In this document: one piece after another, positions 13,765 to 22,800 of the stretch
Position numbering within the stretch: the first letter of the stretch is position 1
Layout: every line of letters starts with the position of its first letter
NCBI GenBank assembly: GCA_026225055.1
Contig: JAMFSA010000215.1
Coordinates: 1-64,000 of the forward strand
Direction: 5' to 3'
Source of the DNA: Mucilaginibacter xinganensis
GTDB taxonomy: Bacteria; Bacteroidota; Bacteroidia; Sphingobacteriales; Sphingobacteriaceae
Length of the DNA: 64,000 bases
The notes under the pieces: generated by a model
Databases searched by the model: none
Told to the model about the DNA's origin: nothing
Seen by the model: only the letters and a program-made list of their open reading frames with translations
Position numbers and translations under genes: made by a program

Positions 13765-14310
13765 TTAGTTTAATATAGGATCAAATAACATGGCGGTGCA
13801 AAGGCAGTTGCACTTGTTTTTGCTTTGCAGCACATTGTAGTTTACACAGCTTTTACAGCCATCCCAAAAGGTTTGGTCGTGCGCTATTTCGGCATAGGTA
13901 ACCGGTTCAAAGCCCAGGCGGGTGTTCATTTTCATGATCGCCAGGCCCGATGTGATGCTGAATATTTTTGCATCAGGGTACTTGCTGCGCGATAGTTCAA
14001 AAATTTGTGTTTTGATTTGTGCTGCTACACCCTGGTTACGGTGTTTTGGCGAAACGATAAGCCCGCTGTTGGATACCAGTTGGTCGTTATCCCATGCTTC
14101 TATGTAGGAGAAGCCTACCCATTCGCCGTTTTCGGTTACGGCTACAATTGCTTTACCGTTGTCAATCTTTTCAATAATAGCGGCTGCGGAGCGTTTTGAT
14201 ATCCCTGAGCCCCTCGCTATAGCTGAACTTTCCATTTCGTGAATAATCTCGTCGGCAAAGACCACATCAGCCGCAACTGCCGACCTTACAATAATTCGTT
14301 CATCTTCCAT
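13765..14310 (-). CDS. GNAT N-acetyltransferase with Cys-rich C-terminus
   Basis: A 181-residue protein with a GNAT fold from about residue 6 to 145. SNSGLIVSPKHRNQGVAAQI carries the acetyl-CoA pyrophosphate-binding motif (RxxGxA-type). A tail with five cysteines (CKSCVNY and CNCLCTAML) follows, possibly a metal site. GNAT proteins with this tail are typical of the arginine biosynthesis operons of Bacteroidota, where they are the presumed N-acyl-glutamate synthase step. The immediate downstream neighbour is the ArgE-like deacetylase, which supports that role. The acyl group cannot be told from the sequence. Confidence 0.78.
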   Translation of the reverse strand: MEDERIIVRSAVAADVVFADEIIHEMESSAIARGSGISKRSAAAIIEKIDNGKAIVAVTENGEWVGFSYIEAWDNDQLVSNSGLIVSPKHRNQGVAAQIKTQIFELSRSKYPDAKIFSITSGLAIMKMNTRLGFEPVTYAEIAHDQTFWDGCKSCVNYNVLQSKNKCNCLCTAMLFDPILN

Positions 14311-14591
14311 TTGTATAAATTATTTCAGTTGAAGAACACGTTCTGTTCTGTAACTGTACTGGCAGGTATGCCAAAAGAATGCCCGTTATATGCAGCGGAA
14401 CGAAATGCTATGTAATGCTGTATAAATGAATAAATTTATTTTTTAGGGTTTGAAAGAAGGGTAATATGAACCTCTCAATTTGATCCGCTTTTCATTGGGC
14501 GTCACTCATTTTGAGAAAATATTGATGTGGTATTTTCAGTAGATAATCATTTAATCCAACTTGTGGTCCCATTTAATTACAAACCATTAAC

Positions 14592-14643
14592 ACTATCCAA
14601 AACGATACCGGTATCCTTTAGGATAGTAGTATCTTTTTGATAC
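14592..14643. promoter_or_regulatory. Nested operator array upstream of azoR
   Basis: A perfect 12-bp palindrome GATACCGGTATC (14604-14615) is flanked at equal 5-bp distances by CTATCC (14593-14598) and GGATAG (14621-14626). A second inverted pair, GTATC-TTTTT-GATAC, follows at 14629-14643. The -7 box TAAGTTTG is at 14654-14661. Such an array suits a winged-helix repressor of the HxlR/YodB type, which often controls quinone- or electrophile-responsive AzoR genes. Confidence 0.6.
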
Positions 14644-14687
14644 CGATAGTATGTAAGTTTGCTTTCATAATCGAAAAAAGAAGCAAA

Positions 14688-15284
14688 ATGAAAATATTAC
14701 AATTGAATTCAAGTCCGCGCGGCGCGGCATCGGTCAGCATTAAATTAAGCGATGCCATAGTTGAAAAGCTACAGGAAGCTAATCCGGATAGTACCGTTAT
14801 AGTACACGACCTTGTCAAAAATGGCTTTCCGCATTTGGAGGAAGTACACATCAACTCATTCTTTACACCAGCAGAAGGCAGATCGCCTGAACTGGTTGAG
14901 GCCGTTAAACATTCGGACGAAGCGATCGCTGAATTAAAGGGTGCTGACGTTATAGTTATCGGCGCGCCGATGTATAACTTTAGCCTGCACTCCTCATTAA
15001 AAGCATGGATAGACCATATTGCCCGCAAAGGCCAAACCTTTAACTATTCGGGAAATGGACCGGAAGGGTTGGTTAATGGAAAGAAGGTTTACCTGGCAAT
15101 TTCGAGTGGTGGTGTATATACAGAAGGATTTATGAAAGCTTATGACTTTACCGAATCGTATTTAAGAGCTGTATTAGGCTTTATGGGAATGACCGATATT
15201 ACCGTATACAGGGCCGAAGGTTTAAATGTACCTGATTTGCAGGAACTTGCATTAGATAAAGCGATTGAAAGTATAGAGGTTTAA
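14688..15284 (+). CDS. azoR: FMN-dependent NADH-azoreductase / quinone reductase
   Basis: From the ATG at 14688 this is a 198-residue flavodoxin-fold protein. A further-upstream TTG would lie inside the operator region and is rejected. It begins MKILQLNSSPRGAASVS (FMN phosphate-binding loop SSPR) and continues with GAPMYNFSLHSSLKAWIDHI and SSGGVYTEG, all typical AzoR signatures. The enzyme reduces quinones and azo compounds with NADH and protects against thiol-reactive stress. Palindromic sites immediately upstream suggest regulation by a quinone-sensing repressor located elsewhere. A terminator follows at 15326-15354. Confidence 0.93.
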   Translation: MKILQLNSSPRGAASVSIKLSDAIVEKLQEANPDSTVIVHDLVKNGFPHLEEVHINSFFTPAEGRSPELVEAVKHSDEAIAELKGADVIVIGAPMYNFSLHSSLKAWIDHIARKGQTFNYSGNGPEGLVNGKKVYLAISSGGVYTEGFMKAYDFTESYLRAVLGFMGMTDITVYRAEGLNVPDLQELALDKAIESIEV

Positions 15285-15325
15285 ACCTCACCCCAACTCC
15301 TTCTCTCCAAAGGAGAGTGGCTTAG

Positions 15326-15354
15326 AAAGGTAGCATTTTGTGCTGCCTTTTTTT
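15326..15354 (+). terminator. Intrinsic terminator of azoR
   Basis: AAAGGTAGCA (15326-15335) and TGCTGCCTTT (15341-15350) pair with one mismatch around a 5-nt loop and run into TTTT. Confidence 0.8.
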
Positions 15355-15360
15355 GTAAAG

Positions 15361-15510
15361 GAACACCGTAGGTGTTAAATGTTGGTAGCCGAAGAACAAA
15401 CAAAAAATTCGTGCCGTTAGGTACGAGACTAAGCGCACAAGTTGCGTACCTACCGGCACGCTATGAACTTTATATATCTTTTCTACCAACATATTGCACC
15501 GATGGTGCAT
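15361..15510. repeat. TTGGTAG...CTACCAA inverted repeat (copy 2)
   Basis: ACACCGTAGGTGT and GTTGGTAG on the left match CTACCAAC and GCACCGATGGTGC on the right, with GTGCCGTTAGGTAC and GTACCTACCGGCAC in the centre. Same architecture as 11119-11371 and 35461-35602, but with different outer hairpins. Confidence 0.72.
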
Positions 15511-15540
15511 TTGCTATATGTTAACTTAATGACATTGCCC

Positions 15541-15604
15541 CTGAGGCACCCGAAGGGTGAGCGCAGAGGCCTTTACGCTTATGCTTCGAGTGCCTCAGCA
15601 TGAC
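15541..15604. repeat. TGAGGCAC...GTGCCTCA palindromic repeat
   Basis: TGAGGCACCCGAAG on the left pairs with CTTCGAGTGCCTCA on the right, with AGGCCTTTACGC between. Only one copy in the window, but the form is that of a dispersed intergenic element. Confidence 0.55.
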
Positions 15605-15686
15605 CCTCCTTCTACCTTCGGAATAATATTGTGGTTTTCCACTTTGCCATAACTGCGTAATAAAAGTAAAAGTTAGTTTTAATAAT

Positions 15687-15700
15687 ATACCAATTGGTAT
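15687..15700. promoter_or_regulatory. TetR-like operator ATACCAATTGGTAT (copy 1) overlapping a promoter
   Basis: A perfect 14-bp palindrome whose last TAT is also the start of a -7 box TATATTTG (15698-15705). A near-identical site is at 15779-15792. A repressor bound here would block the MFS gene promoter directly. Confidence 0.65.
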
Positions 15701-15778
15701 ATTTGAATTGGGATTAGAAGAATAAAGCATCTGGAATATTTAGCTGGCTGCATCAAATAAAAAAATTTAACAGTAAAA

Positions 15779-15792
15779 ATACCAATCGGTAT
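15779..15792. promoter_or_regulatory. TetR-like operator ATACCAATCGGTAT (copy 2)
   Basis: Differs from the palindrome at 15687-15700 by one base and lies 5 bp before the MFS start codon. The pair is spaced about 92 bp, close to nine helical turns. No regulator gene is adjacent. Confidence 0.6.
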
Positions 15793-15797
15793 AAAAT

Positions 15798-17345
15798 ATG
15801 ACACCTTTAAAACGACAATTGCTTTTAATAACTGTAATAGCGGCAGCAATTATGGAACTGATAGATACCTCTATCGTTAACGTAGCACTCAACTACATGA
15901 GTGGTAATTTGGGCGCTACTTTGGAAGATACTTCATGGGTGATCACCTCGTACGCCATCGCCAACGTGATCATCATCCCCATGACCAGCTTTTTAGCCAA
16001 TAACCTGGGCCGGAGGAATTATTATATCGGCTCCATTATATTATTTACCGTGTGTTCCTTTATGTGTGGTAACGCAACCAGTATTTGGGAACTGGTAGGC
16101 TTCAGATTTTTGCAGGGATTGGGCGGCGGAGCTTTGCTGTCGGTATCGGCAACAGTGGTTTATGAGCTGTTCCCGAAGGAAAAACAAAATGTGGCTAGTG
16201 CTTTATTTGGGATAGGTATTTTTATTGGCCCCACAATTGGTCCGACTCTGGGAGGTTATATTACCGAGAATTACTCATGGCCGTGGATCTTTTACATCAA
16301 TATTCCTATCGGGATAGCTGCAGCGGTATCGTGTATGTTTTTATTGTATGAACCATTAAGGCAAAAAGCCAGGCAGATAGACTGGATGGGTATTATGCTG
16401 CTGATAGTTGGCATCGGCTCGTTACAGGTAGTACTGGAACGCGGCCAAACCGACGACTGGTTCTCGGCAGGGTATATCACCTTTTTAACCGTTTTGGCTA
16501 TCATGGCATTAACCGCGTTCGTTATTTGGGAATTGAATATAGAAAACCCGGTGGTTAACCTGCATATATTAAGGTTCCGGTCATTAAGCATAGCCGCGGT
16601 GCTTACTTTTATTACCGGGATGGGTATGTATACCTCCATCTATTTAACCCCGGTTGTAGCGCAGCGGATCTTAGGTTTTACACCTACACAATCGGGTCTG
16701 TTGCTATTGCCGGGTTCAATTGTAGCGGTTATCGCGCTGATTGTTACAGGTAAGTTATTGCAAAAGGGTGTTTCCCCTGCTTTGATCGTTTTGTTTGGCT
16801 TCCTGTGTTTTATCTATTTCAACTGGTCCATGTCAAGGATTAACCTGGAAACTCCTGCTTTTGATATTACGCTGAATTTGATTTTTAGGGCGATAGGGAT
16901 GGCTTTACTTACAGTTCCGCTGGGTACATTGGCGGTATCATCATTGGAAGCCAAAGATATGCCGCAGGGCACGGCTTTAAATAACATGATGCGGCAGTTA
17001 GGGGGCTCATTTGGCATCTCTATCATTAATACCTATGTAGCACGCAGGATAGCCTCACACCGCATGGATCTGATCACTCATATCACCAATGATAACCCGA
17101 TATCAATAGCCAGGTTTAATGCTTATACGCACCTGTTTCAGCAAAAAGGTTTTGGGTTGCTGGATGCTAAGCAAAAAGCTATGCAGCTGATTGAACTGGT
17201 GGTGGTAAAGCAGTCGTCGTTCTCCAGTTATTTGGATGGATATTTTTTAATCGGATTCTTTTTCGCGATAGTACTACCGTTACTCTTATTTGTTGCTAAA
17301 CGCGATAAAACAAGGGCTGTGGTTGTGCCATCATCAGATCATTAA
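15798..17345 (+). CDS. DHA2-family MFS multidrug exporter permease (EmrB-like)
   Basis: A 515-residue inner-membrane protein with about 14 hydrophobic segments, which places it in the 14-TM DHA2 branch of the major facilitator superfamily. Motifs include LIDTSIVNVALNYM near the N-terminus (motif D1), the WVITSYAIANVIIIPM segment of TM2, the RFLQGLGGG segment, and GIGIFIGPTIGPTLGGYI (motif C of antiporters). These proteins export lipophilic compounds using the proton gradient. Neither an EmrA-type adaptor nor an outer-membrane factor is adjacent. Two TetR-like palindromes in the leader indicate inducible expression. Confidence 0.93.
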   Translation: MTPLKRQLLLITVIAAAIMELIDTSIVNVALNYMSGNLGATLEDTSWVITSYAIANVIIIPMTSFLANNLGRRNYYIGSIILFTVCSFMCGNATSIWELVGFRFLQGLGGGALLSVSATVVYELFPKEKQNVASALFGIGIFIGPTIGPTLGGYITENYSWPWIFYINIPIGIAAAVSCMFLLYEPLRQKARQIDWMGIMLLIVGIGSLQVVLERGQTDDWFSAGYITFLTVLAIMALTAFVIWELNIENPVVNLHILRFRSLSIAAVLTFITGMGMYTSIYLTPVVAQRILGFTPTQSGLLLLPGSIVAVIALIVTGKLLQKGVSPALIVLFGFLCFIYFNWSMSRINLETPAFDITLNLIFRAIGMALLTVPLGTLAVSSLEAKDMPQGTALNNMMRQLGGSFGISIINTYVARRIASHRMDLITHITNDNPISIARFNAYTHLFQQKGFGLLDAKQKAMQLIELVVVKQSSFSSYLDGYFLIGFFFAIVLPLLLFVAKRDKTRAVVVPSSDH

Positions 17346-17393
17346 TAGACTTGTAATTGTGTATCATAAAGTATGACTTATCAGCTCCTCAGC

Positions 17394-17511
17394 CAGTTCA
17401 AGCGTGGACGCTTGAACTGAAGCTTTTGTAAGCGTCCTCGCTCACATATTGTTCAACGAGCGTGGACGCTCGCATTCTGTATCATTCAAGCGTGGACGCT
17501 TAAACGGGCGT
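17394..17511. repeat. Cluster of AAGCGTGGACGCTT short hairpins
   Basis: Three palindromes with a GG centre: GTTCAAGCGTGGACGCTTGA (from 17397, arms 10 bp), CGAGCGTGGACGCTCG (about 17457-17472) and TTCAAGCGTGGACGCTTAAA (about 17485-17504). A half-form, AAGCGTCCTCGCT, also occurs. Same family at 18104-18135 and 25283-25333. The rest of the 271-bp gap before 17617 shows nothing else. Confidence 0.75.
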
Positions 17512-17616
17512 GATCAATATTCATAGTGGTACCTATAGTTTATATACAGTTATCCATATAAGAATGTATTACTTCTTAATAATACATCTATATTTAGTGA
17601 ACCCTATTTATTAACC

Positions 17617-18078
17617 ATGCAATTTCAAAATCTTTTTTCTGAAGCATTTGATACCTTTAAAGTATTTGAGAATTTAACATTTAATATTGTTACTCAGAAA
17701 ATTCCAGAAACGCCAAAAACATTCTGGCAAATTTTAAACCATCTAATTATCTGGCAAGAAAATCAATTAGCACTGGTAACCGGCGATAAGCCGAAAAAAC
17801 CGATAACGGAAATAGAAACCTGGATTGAAGCAGAAGAGCCAACGGACCAAGATAATATAGATAATGTTGTTTCAATTTTCAACACTCAATTACATACAAT
17901 AAAAACAATATCATCTACTTTATCATTGGAACAGAGTGATACCGAATTTAAACTAAAAAAGTTACAAGATATGTCTAACCACTTGTCTTTCCATTTAGGT
18001 GAAATAATCTTAATGAGAAGGCAATGTAAAACTTATCCGATGCCAGAAGAAATGAAATTATTTCTGGCATCGGAGTAA
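17617..18078 (+). CDS. DinB-fold protein, DinB/DfsB-like
   Basis: A 153-residue protein predicted to be a four-helix bundle. The helix QILNHLIIWQENQLAL contains the first metal-ligand histidine and HLSFHLGEIILMRRQ the other two, the three-His pattern of the DinB/YfiT superfamily. Members are thought to be metal-dependent and several are thiol S-transferases, but most in Bacteroidota are uncharacterised. It is AT-richer than the flanking genes, stands alone, and is framed on both sides by AAGCGTGGACGCTT repeats. Confidence 0.8.
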   Translation: MQFQNLFSEAFDTFKVFENLTFNIVTQKIPETPKTFWQILNHLIIWQENQLALVTGDKPKKPITEIETWIEAEEPTDQDNIDNVVSIFNTQLHTIKTISSTLSLEQSDTEFKLKKLQDMSNHLSFHLGEIILMRRQCKTYPMPEEMKLFLASE

Positions 18079-18103
18079 TGCATAAATCGTTTAATTCCGC
18101 CTC

Positions 18104-18135
18104 CGCCAGTTCAAGCGTCCACGCTTGAACTGGCG
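18104..18135. repeat. Perfect 15-bp palindrome of the AAGCGTGGACGCTT family
   Basis: Arms CGCCAGTTCAAGCGT (18104-18118) and ACGCTTGAACTGGCG (18121-18135) with only CC between them. Here the centre is CC, so the unit is in the opposite orientation to those at 17394-17511. Confidence 0.8.
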
Positions 18136-18158
18136 TGAGGTTATCTATCATAAAACAA

Positions 18159-18189
18159 GAAGCCCGGCAGATATTCTCCACCGGGCTTC
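18159..18189 (-). terminator. Terminator of the RND efflux operon
   Basis: GAAGCCCGG (18159-18167) and CCGGGCTTC (18181-18189) form a 9-bp GC-rich stem with a 13-nt loop. On the minus strand it is followed by TTGTTTTA, 24 bp after the outer-membrane-factor stop codon. Confidence 0.8.
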
Positions 18190-18212
18190 CTTCTTATAAA
18201 TAGTTATAAGTT

Positions 18213-19622
18213 TTATCTCCAACCGCCACCTAACGACTGGTAAAGCTCTGATACAGCGCTCAACTCATCTCTTTTAATGGTAGCTAATTGCAGCTGGCTT
18301 TGCAATACATTGCTTTGTGCTGTAATTACTTCAAGGTAATCGGCCATGCCATTTTTGAACAGAAGGCTCGCGTTGCTTGTTGCGTGGTTAAGTGTGGCTA
18401 CTCTGTTGGCTTCAATAGTTTCCTGTGCTTTTAGTTTTTCTATTTTAACCAGGGCATCAGATACTTCGCCAACAGCGTTCAGCACTGTCTGCCTGAATTG
18501 CAGTACCGCTTTTTCGCGGTTTACCTGTGCTACATCATATTGTGTTTTTAACTCTTTATGATCCAGCAATGGCTGTAGCACACTACCAGCAACTATACCA
18601 AATAATGATGATGGTATGTTGAACCAGTTGCTTGCCTTGAATGAATTTACACCACCATCGGCAGTTATGCGCAGAGCAGGATACATGGAGGCTTTGTTAA
18701 TACCAACGTTTGCATTGGCAACAACCAAAGCCAGTTCGGCGCTCCGTACATCAGGGCGGCGGCCAACTATTGCTGATGGTATACCTGCTGATAAATTATC
18801 GGGCAAAGTTTGCTGATCGAGCGTAGTGGTAAGGGCGATCTTATCGGGCAGTTGTCCGGCTAAAATACTCAGGGCATTTTCTTGTATGGCAATATTCTGT
18901 TCAAACTGAGGAACCAGTTCCGCGGCGGTTTGCTGCTGCGCTTCGGCTTGCTCAACTGCTAATGAAGTTACCTGCCCGGCATCATACTGTAATTTAATAA
19001 TGCGGATGGTGCTATCATTTAAGCGCACGTTACTTTTGGCAATGTTCAACTGCGCGTCAAGCATCAGCAGGTTATAGTAACCTTGTGATACGCTGGCCAC
19101 AATATTGGTTTGGATCAGCTTTCTGGCTTCCTGAGTTTGCAGGTAATTGGCAAATGCCAGCTTGCTTTGGCTGCGGATCTTACCCCAGATATCAGCCTCC
19201 CAAGAAAGAGAAATATCAGCTTGATAAGTTTCAATATGTTTTGTGCTGATATTGTCCTGGGCCAGGCTCAATCCGTCCAAACTATTGTCTGACGGGCGGC
19301 TTGAGTTTGCACTTACATTCAGGTCAACCTGTGGCACATTGTTCCATTTTACCTGTTTGAATAACAACTGCGAAGCTTCGATATTCTTAACAGCTATCTG
19401 CATATCATAGTTCCTTGCTATCGCGCTGTCGATCAGCTTTTGCAAGGTAGGATCAGCAAAAAAGCTGCTGTATTGTATATCGCCAATACTGGTGGTATCC
19501 TTTGTAGCAGCCGCGTTCCTGAAGGTATCAGGTAACGCGGGCTTAGGTGTTTTTACGTCTTTAGATACGTTACAGGCGCTTAACAACAATAGAAAAGCGG
19601 CACTGTATAATATATTTTTCAT
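18213..19622 (-). CDS. RND efflux outer-membrane factor lipoprotein (NodT/OprM family)
   Basis: From the ATG at 19622 this is 469 residues, starting MKNILYSAAFLLLLSACNVS with a lipobox LSAC. Two further in-frame ATGs upstream would bury the signal peptide, so they are rejected. It has the duplicated OEP coiled-coil architecture of TolC/OprM proteins (heptad-rich segments around residues 150-230 and 350-450, and the GxRPD motif VGRRPDVRSAELAL). It forms the outer-membrane channel for the RND pump encoded upstream. A 220-bp gap with a palindromic repeat separates it from the pump gene, so its expression may be lower than that of the pump. Confidence 0.93.
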   Translation of the reverse strand: MKNILYSAAFLLLLSACNVSKDVKTPKPALPDTFRNAAATKDTTSIGDIQYSSFFADPTLQKLIDSAIARNYDMQIAVKNIEASQLLFKQVKWNNVPQVDLNVSANSSRPSDNSLDGLSLAQDNISTKHIETYQADISLSWEADIWGKIRSQSKLAFANYLQTQEARKLIQTNIVASVSQGYYNLLMLDAQLNIAKSNVRLNDSTIRIIKLQYDAGQVTSLAVEQAEAQQQTAAELVPQFEQNIAIQENALSILAGQLPDKIALTTTLDQQTLPDNLSAGIPSAIVGRRPDVRSAELALVVANANVGINKASMYPALRITADGGVNSFKASNWFNIPSSLFGIVAGSVLQPLLDHKELKTQYDVAQVNREKAVLQFRQTVLNAVGEVSDALVKIEKLKAQETIEANRVATLNHATSNASLLFKNGMADYLEVITAQSNVLQSQLQLATIKRDELSAVSELYQSLGGGWR

Positions 19623-19690
19623 GTTATTGATTTTATAGTTCATGTTGAACAAACTCTTCAATTTATTAGCGTTAATGCATCTGCGCATAG

Positions 19691-19827
19691 TTGACTCACC
19701 CCGACATCGCTGCGCTTGTCGACCCTCTCTGCGGCAAGCCGCAAAGAGGGTGAGGAGAGTCTTTTGTCCCTCTTTACCGCTTGCGGTAGAGAGGGTGGTC
19801 CAGCGAAGCGCAGACCGGGTGAGTCAA
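19691..19827. repeat. GACTCACCC...GGGTGAGTC repeat (copy 2)
   Basis: Begins TTGACTCACCCCGACATCGC and ends CGGGTGAGTCAA. Two internal hairpins use CCCTCTCTGCGGC/GCCGCAAAGAGGG and CCCTCTTTACCGC/GCGGTAGAGAGGG. It is inserted inside an operon, between the pump and outer-membrane factor genes. Confidence 0.8.
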
Positions 19828-19842
19828 ATCTTCATGCGAAGA

Positions 19843-22800
19843 TTATGCTGAATACTCATCTGCCAATACAACTTTATTGCCATTTACGTGTCCATGCTCA
19901 TCTTTATCATTGCCTGACAGCACGGCTACCGGAACACCTGATATACGTTCCTGTAAGGCCTGGAATATCACGAACAGTACCGGGATAATAAACAGCCCCA
20001 GTATTACACCAGAAACCATCCCGCCTGCGGCACCAATACTTATAGAGTGGTTACCTTGTGCTGAAGGGCCGGTGGCAATACTCATTGGGAACAAACCGAA
20101 CACGAATGCCAGTGAGGTCATGATGATTGGCCTGATCCTTAGCCTTGCTGCTTCTATAGCCGAAGCAACCAAACTAAGCCCTGCCTTACGTCGCTGTACG
20201 GCAAACTCAATAATCAGGATCGCATTTTTGGCTAATAAACCGATAAGCATGATAAGTGCTACCTGTACGTAGATGTTGTTCTCAATACCTGTTAAGCCCA
20301 GCACCACAAATACACCAAGTATACCCGTAGGTATGGAAAGTATTACTGCCAATGGCAGGATATAACTTTCATACTGTGCTGCTAATAAAAAGTACACAAA
20401 TACCAAACAAAGCATAAATATTATACCTGATTGCCCGCCTGATGAGATCTCTTCACGGGTTTGACCGGAGAACTCATAAGCATAACCGGTTGGCAATTGC
20501 TCCTTGGCTGTTTCCTCTATAGCTTTGATCGCGTCGCCTGAACTGTAGCCCGGTTTAGGGATAGCATTTACCTCGATAGAGTTAAAGAGGTTATAACGTG
20601 AAGCCGTTTCTGAACCATATACACGGGTTAGTTTAACCAGCGTGTTGATTGGGACATTTTCACCTGCGCTGTTTTTAACAAAAACGCGGTCAATTGATGC
20701 CGGGTCTGTCCTGTCGGCAATATCAGCCTGAACTATCACACGGTAGTACTTACCAAAACGGTTAAAGTCCGACGCTTGAGCGGTACCGAAGTAAGCCTGC
20801 ATGGTTGATAAAATGTCTTTAACATTTACTCCAAGTTGGGCGGCTTTTTCGTCATTAACTTCTAATAGTAACTGCGGGTAATCTGCTTTAAAAGAGGTAA
20901 AGGCATAGGCAATTGCCGGTTTAGCCATTAGTTTTCCAATAAAATTGCTGGCTACACCGCTAAATTTATCCAGCCTGCCATTGGTTTTATCCTGCAGTAT
21001 TACGTCCATAGCTTCCACATTACTAAAGCCGGGAACGGTTGGAAAACTGAATACAAAGAAGGTACCGCCAGGTATACCGGCCATTTTTGCCCTTACAGTA
21101 TTTTGTATATCATCAATATTCTTAACAGCACCCCTGTCTTTATTAGGTTTTAACAACAGGAAGATCTGACCTGCTGATGGGCTATTAGACAGCGTTAAAA
21201 AGTTAAAGCCCGCCAATGACATCACAAACCTCGATGATGGTAAAGTATTCAGTTGTGCTTCGGCTTGTTTTAATATTTTATTGGTATTGGCCAATGAAGT
21301 TCCGGATGGGGTTGAAACCGCGATAGCCACAAAACCCTGATCCTCGGTAGGTATAAAGCCTGTTTTTGTTCTTTCTACCAGGAAAACTGTAACAGCAATT
21401 ACTAACGCAAGCCCGGCCATACTGATCCATTTATTGCGGATAAGAACTTTTAAGCCACCTATGTACCTGTTGGTCATGTAATTAAAGCTACCGTTAAAGC
21501 CTGCGTAAAACTTCTCAACAAAACCTTTTTCAGGGGCTTTATGGCCATCTGCGGTATGTTTATTCTTTAAGAATAATGCCGCAAGAGCGGGACTTAAAGT
21601 TAAAGCGTTAACCGCTGATATAACGATGGCTATTGACATTGTTAATGCAAACTGCCTGTAAAATATACCTGTTGAACCTGTCATAAAACTAACCGGTAAA
21701 AACACCGCCGCCATAACAAGCGTAATGGATATGATGGCACCACTAATTTCACTCATGGCACTGGTAGTTGCCTGTTTCGGGGTGAGGGTTGGATCGTGCT
21801 CCATTTTGGCATGTACGGCCTCTACCACCACAATCGCGTCATCCACCACAATACCTATGGCCAATACTAATGCGAATAAGGTTAAAAGGTTAACAGAGAA
21901 CCCGAAGATGTTCATGAAGAAGAAGGTGCCGATAATAGCAACGGGAACTGCTATAGCCGGAATTAATGTAGACCTGAAATCCTGCAGGAATATAAATACT
22001 ACTATAAATACCAGGATAAAAGCTTCTACCAATGTATGTTCAACCTGGTCAATGGATTCATCCAAATCGGTTTTTGTACGATAGAACTGGTTGTATTTGA
22101 TACCTTCCGGGAAATCCTTTGATAATTTCACCATCAGCTTATCAATATCAATCTGAATCTGGTTAGCGTTTGAGCCTGCCAATTGTATAATACCAACGGT
22201 AATACCTTCATTCCCGTTTAAGCGGTTTATACTGCTGTAGCTGTAAGCTCCAAGTTCAACCCGGGCTACATCTTTTAAATGTAATACAGAACCATCTGCA
22301 TTTGCGCGGATAGCAATATTTTGATATTCTTCGGGCGTGGTAAGCTTGCCTTTATACTTAATTACATATTCAAATGCTTCAGTGCTTTGCTCGCCAAATC
22401 TACCGGGAGCTGCTTCCAGGTTTTTGTCCTGTATGGCAGCCATTACTTCGGCTGGTGTAATTTTGTAAGAAGCCAATTGAGCAGGATTTAACCAAACACG
22501 CATGGAGTAATCCTTAATACCGCCAAATACCTGGGCAGAACCTACTCCCTGGATACGTTTAAGTTCGGGAATGATATTGATCTGCGCGTAGTTATTTACA
22601 AAGGTCGAATTGTATTTTTTGGGATCTGTTGAGTATATACCCATAGCACCAATAAAGCTGTTTTGCTGTTTGGTAGTGGTTATACCATACTGCACAACCT
22701 CGGCTGGTAACTGGCTTGTTGCCTGTGAAACACGGTTTTGAACGTTAACGGCAGCCTGATCGGGGTTGGTACCCTGTTTAAAGTAAACGGTGATACCTAA

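Noticed and set aside
14637..14687. TTG start upstream of AzoR
   Set aside because: It lies inside the operator/promoter zone. The ATG at 14688 begins with the conserved AzoR N-terminus.
15322..15730. Two minus-strand ORFs between azoR and the MFS gene
   Set aside because: They consist of repeat elements and the azoR terminator, and their translations are repeat-derived.
17394..17511. Short regularly repeated palindromes considered as a CRISPR array
   Set aside because: Units differ in length and have no regular spacer size; no cas genes nearby.
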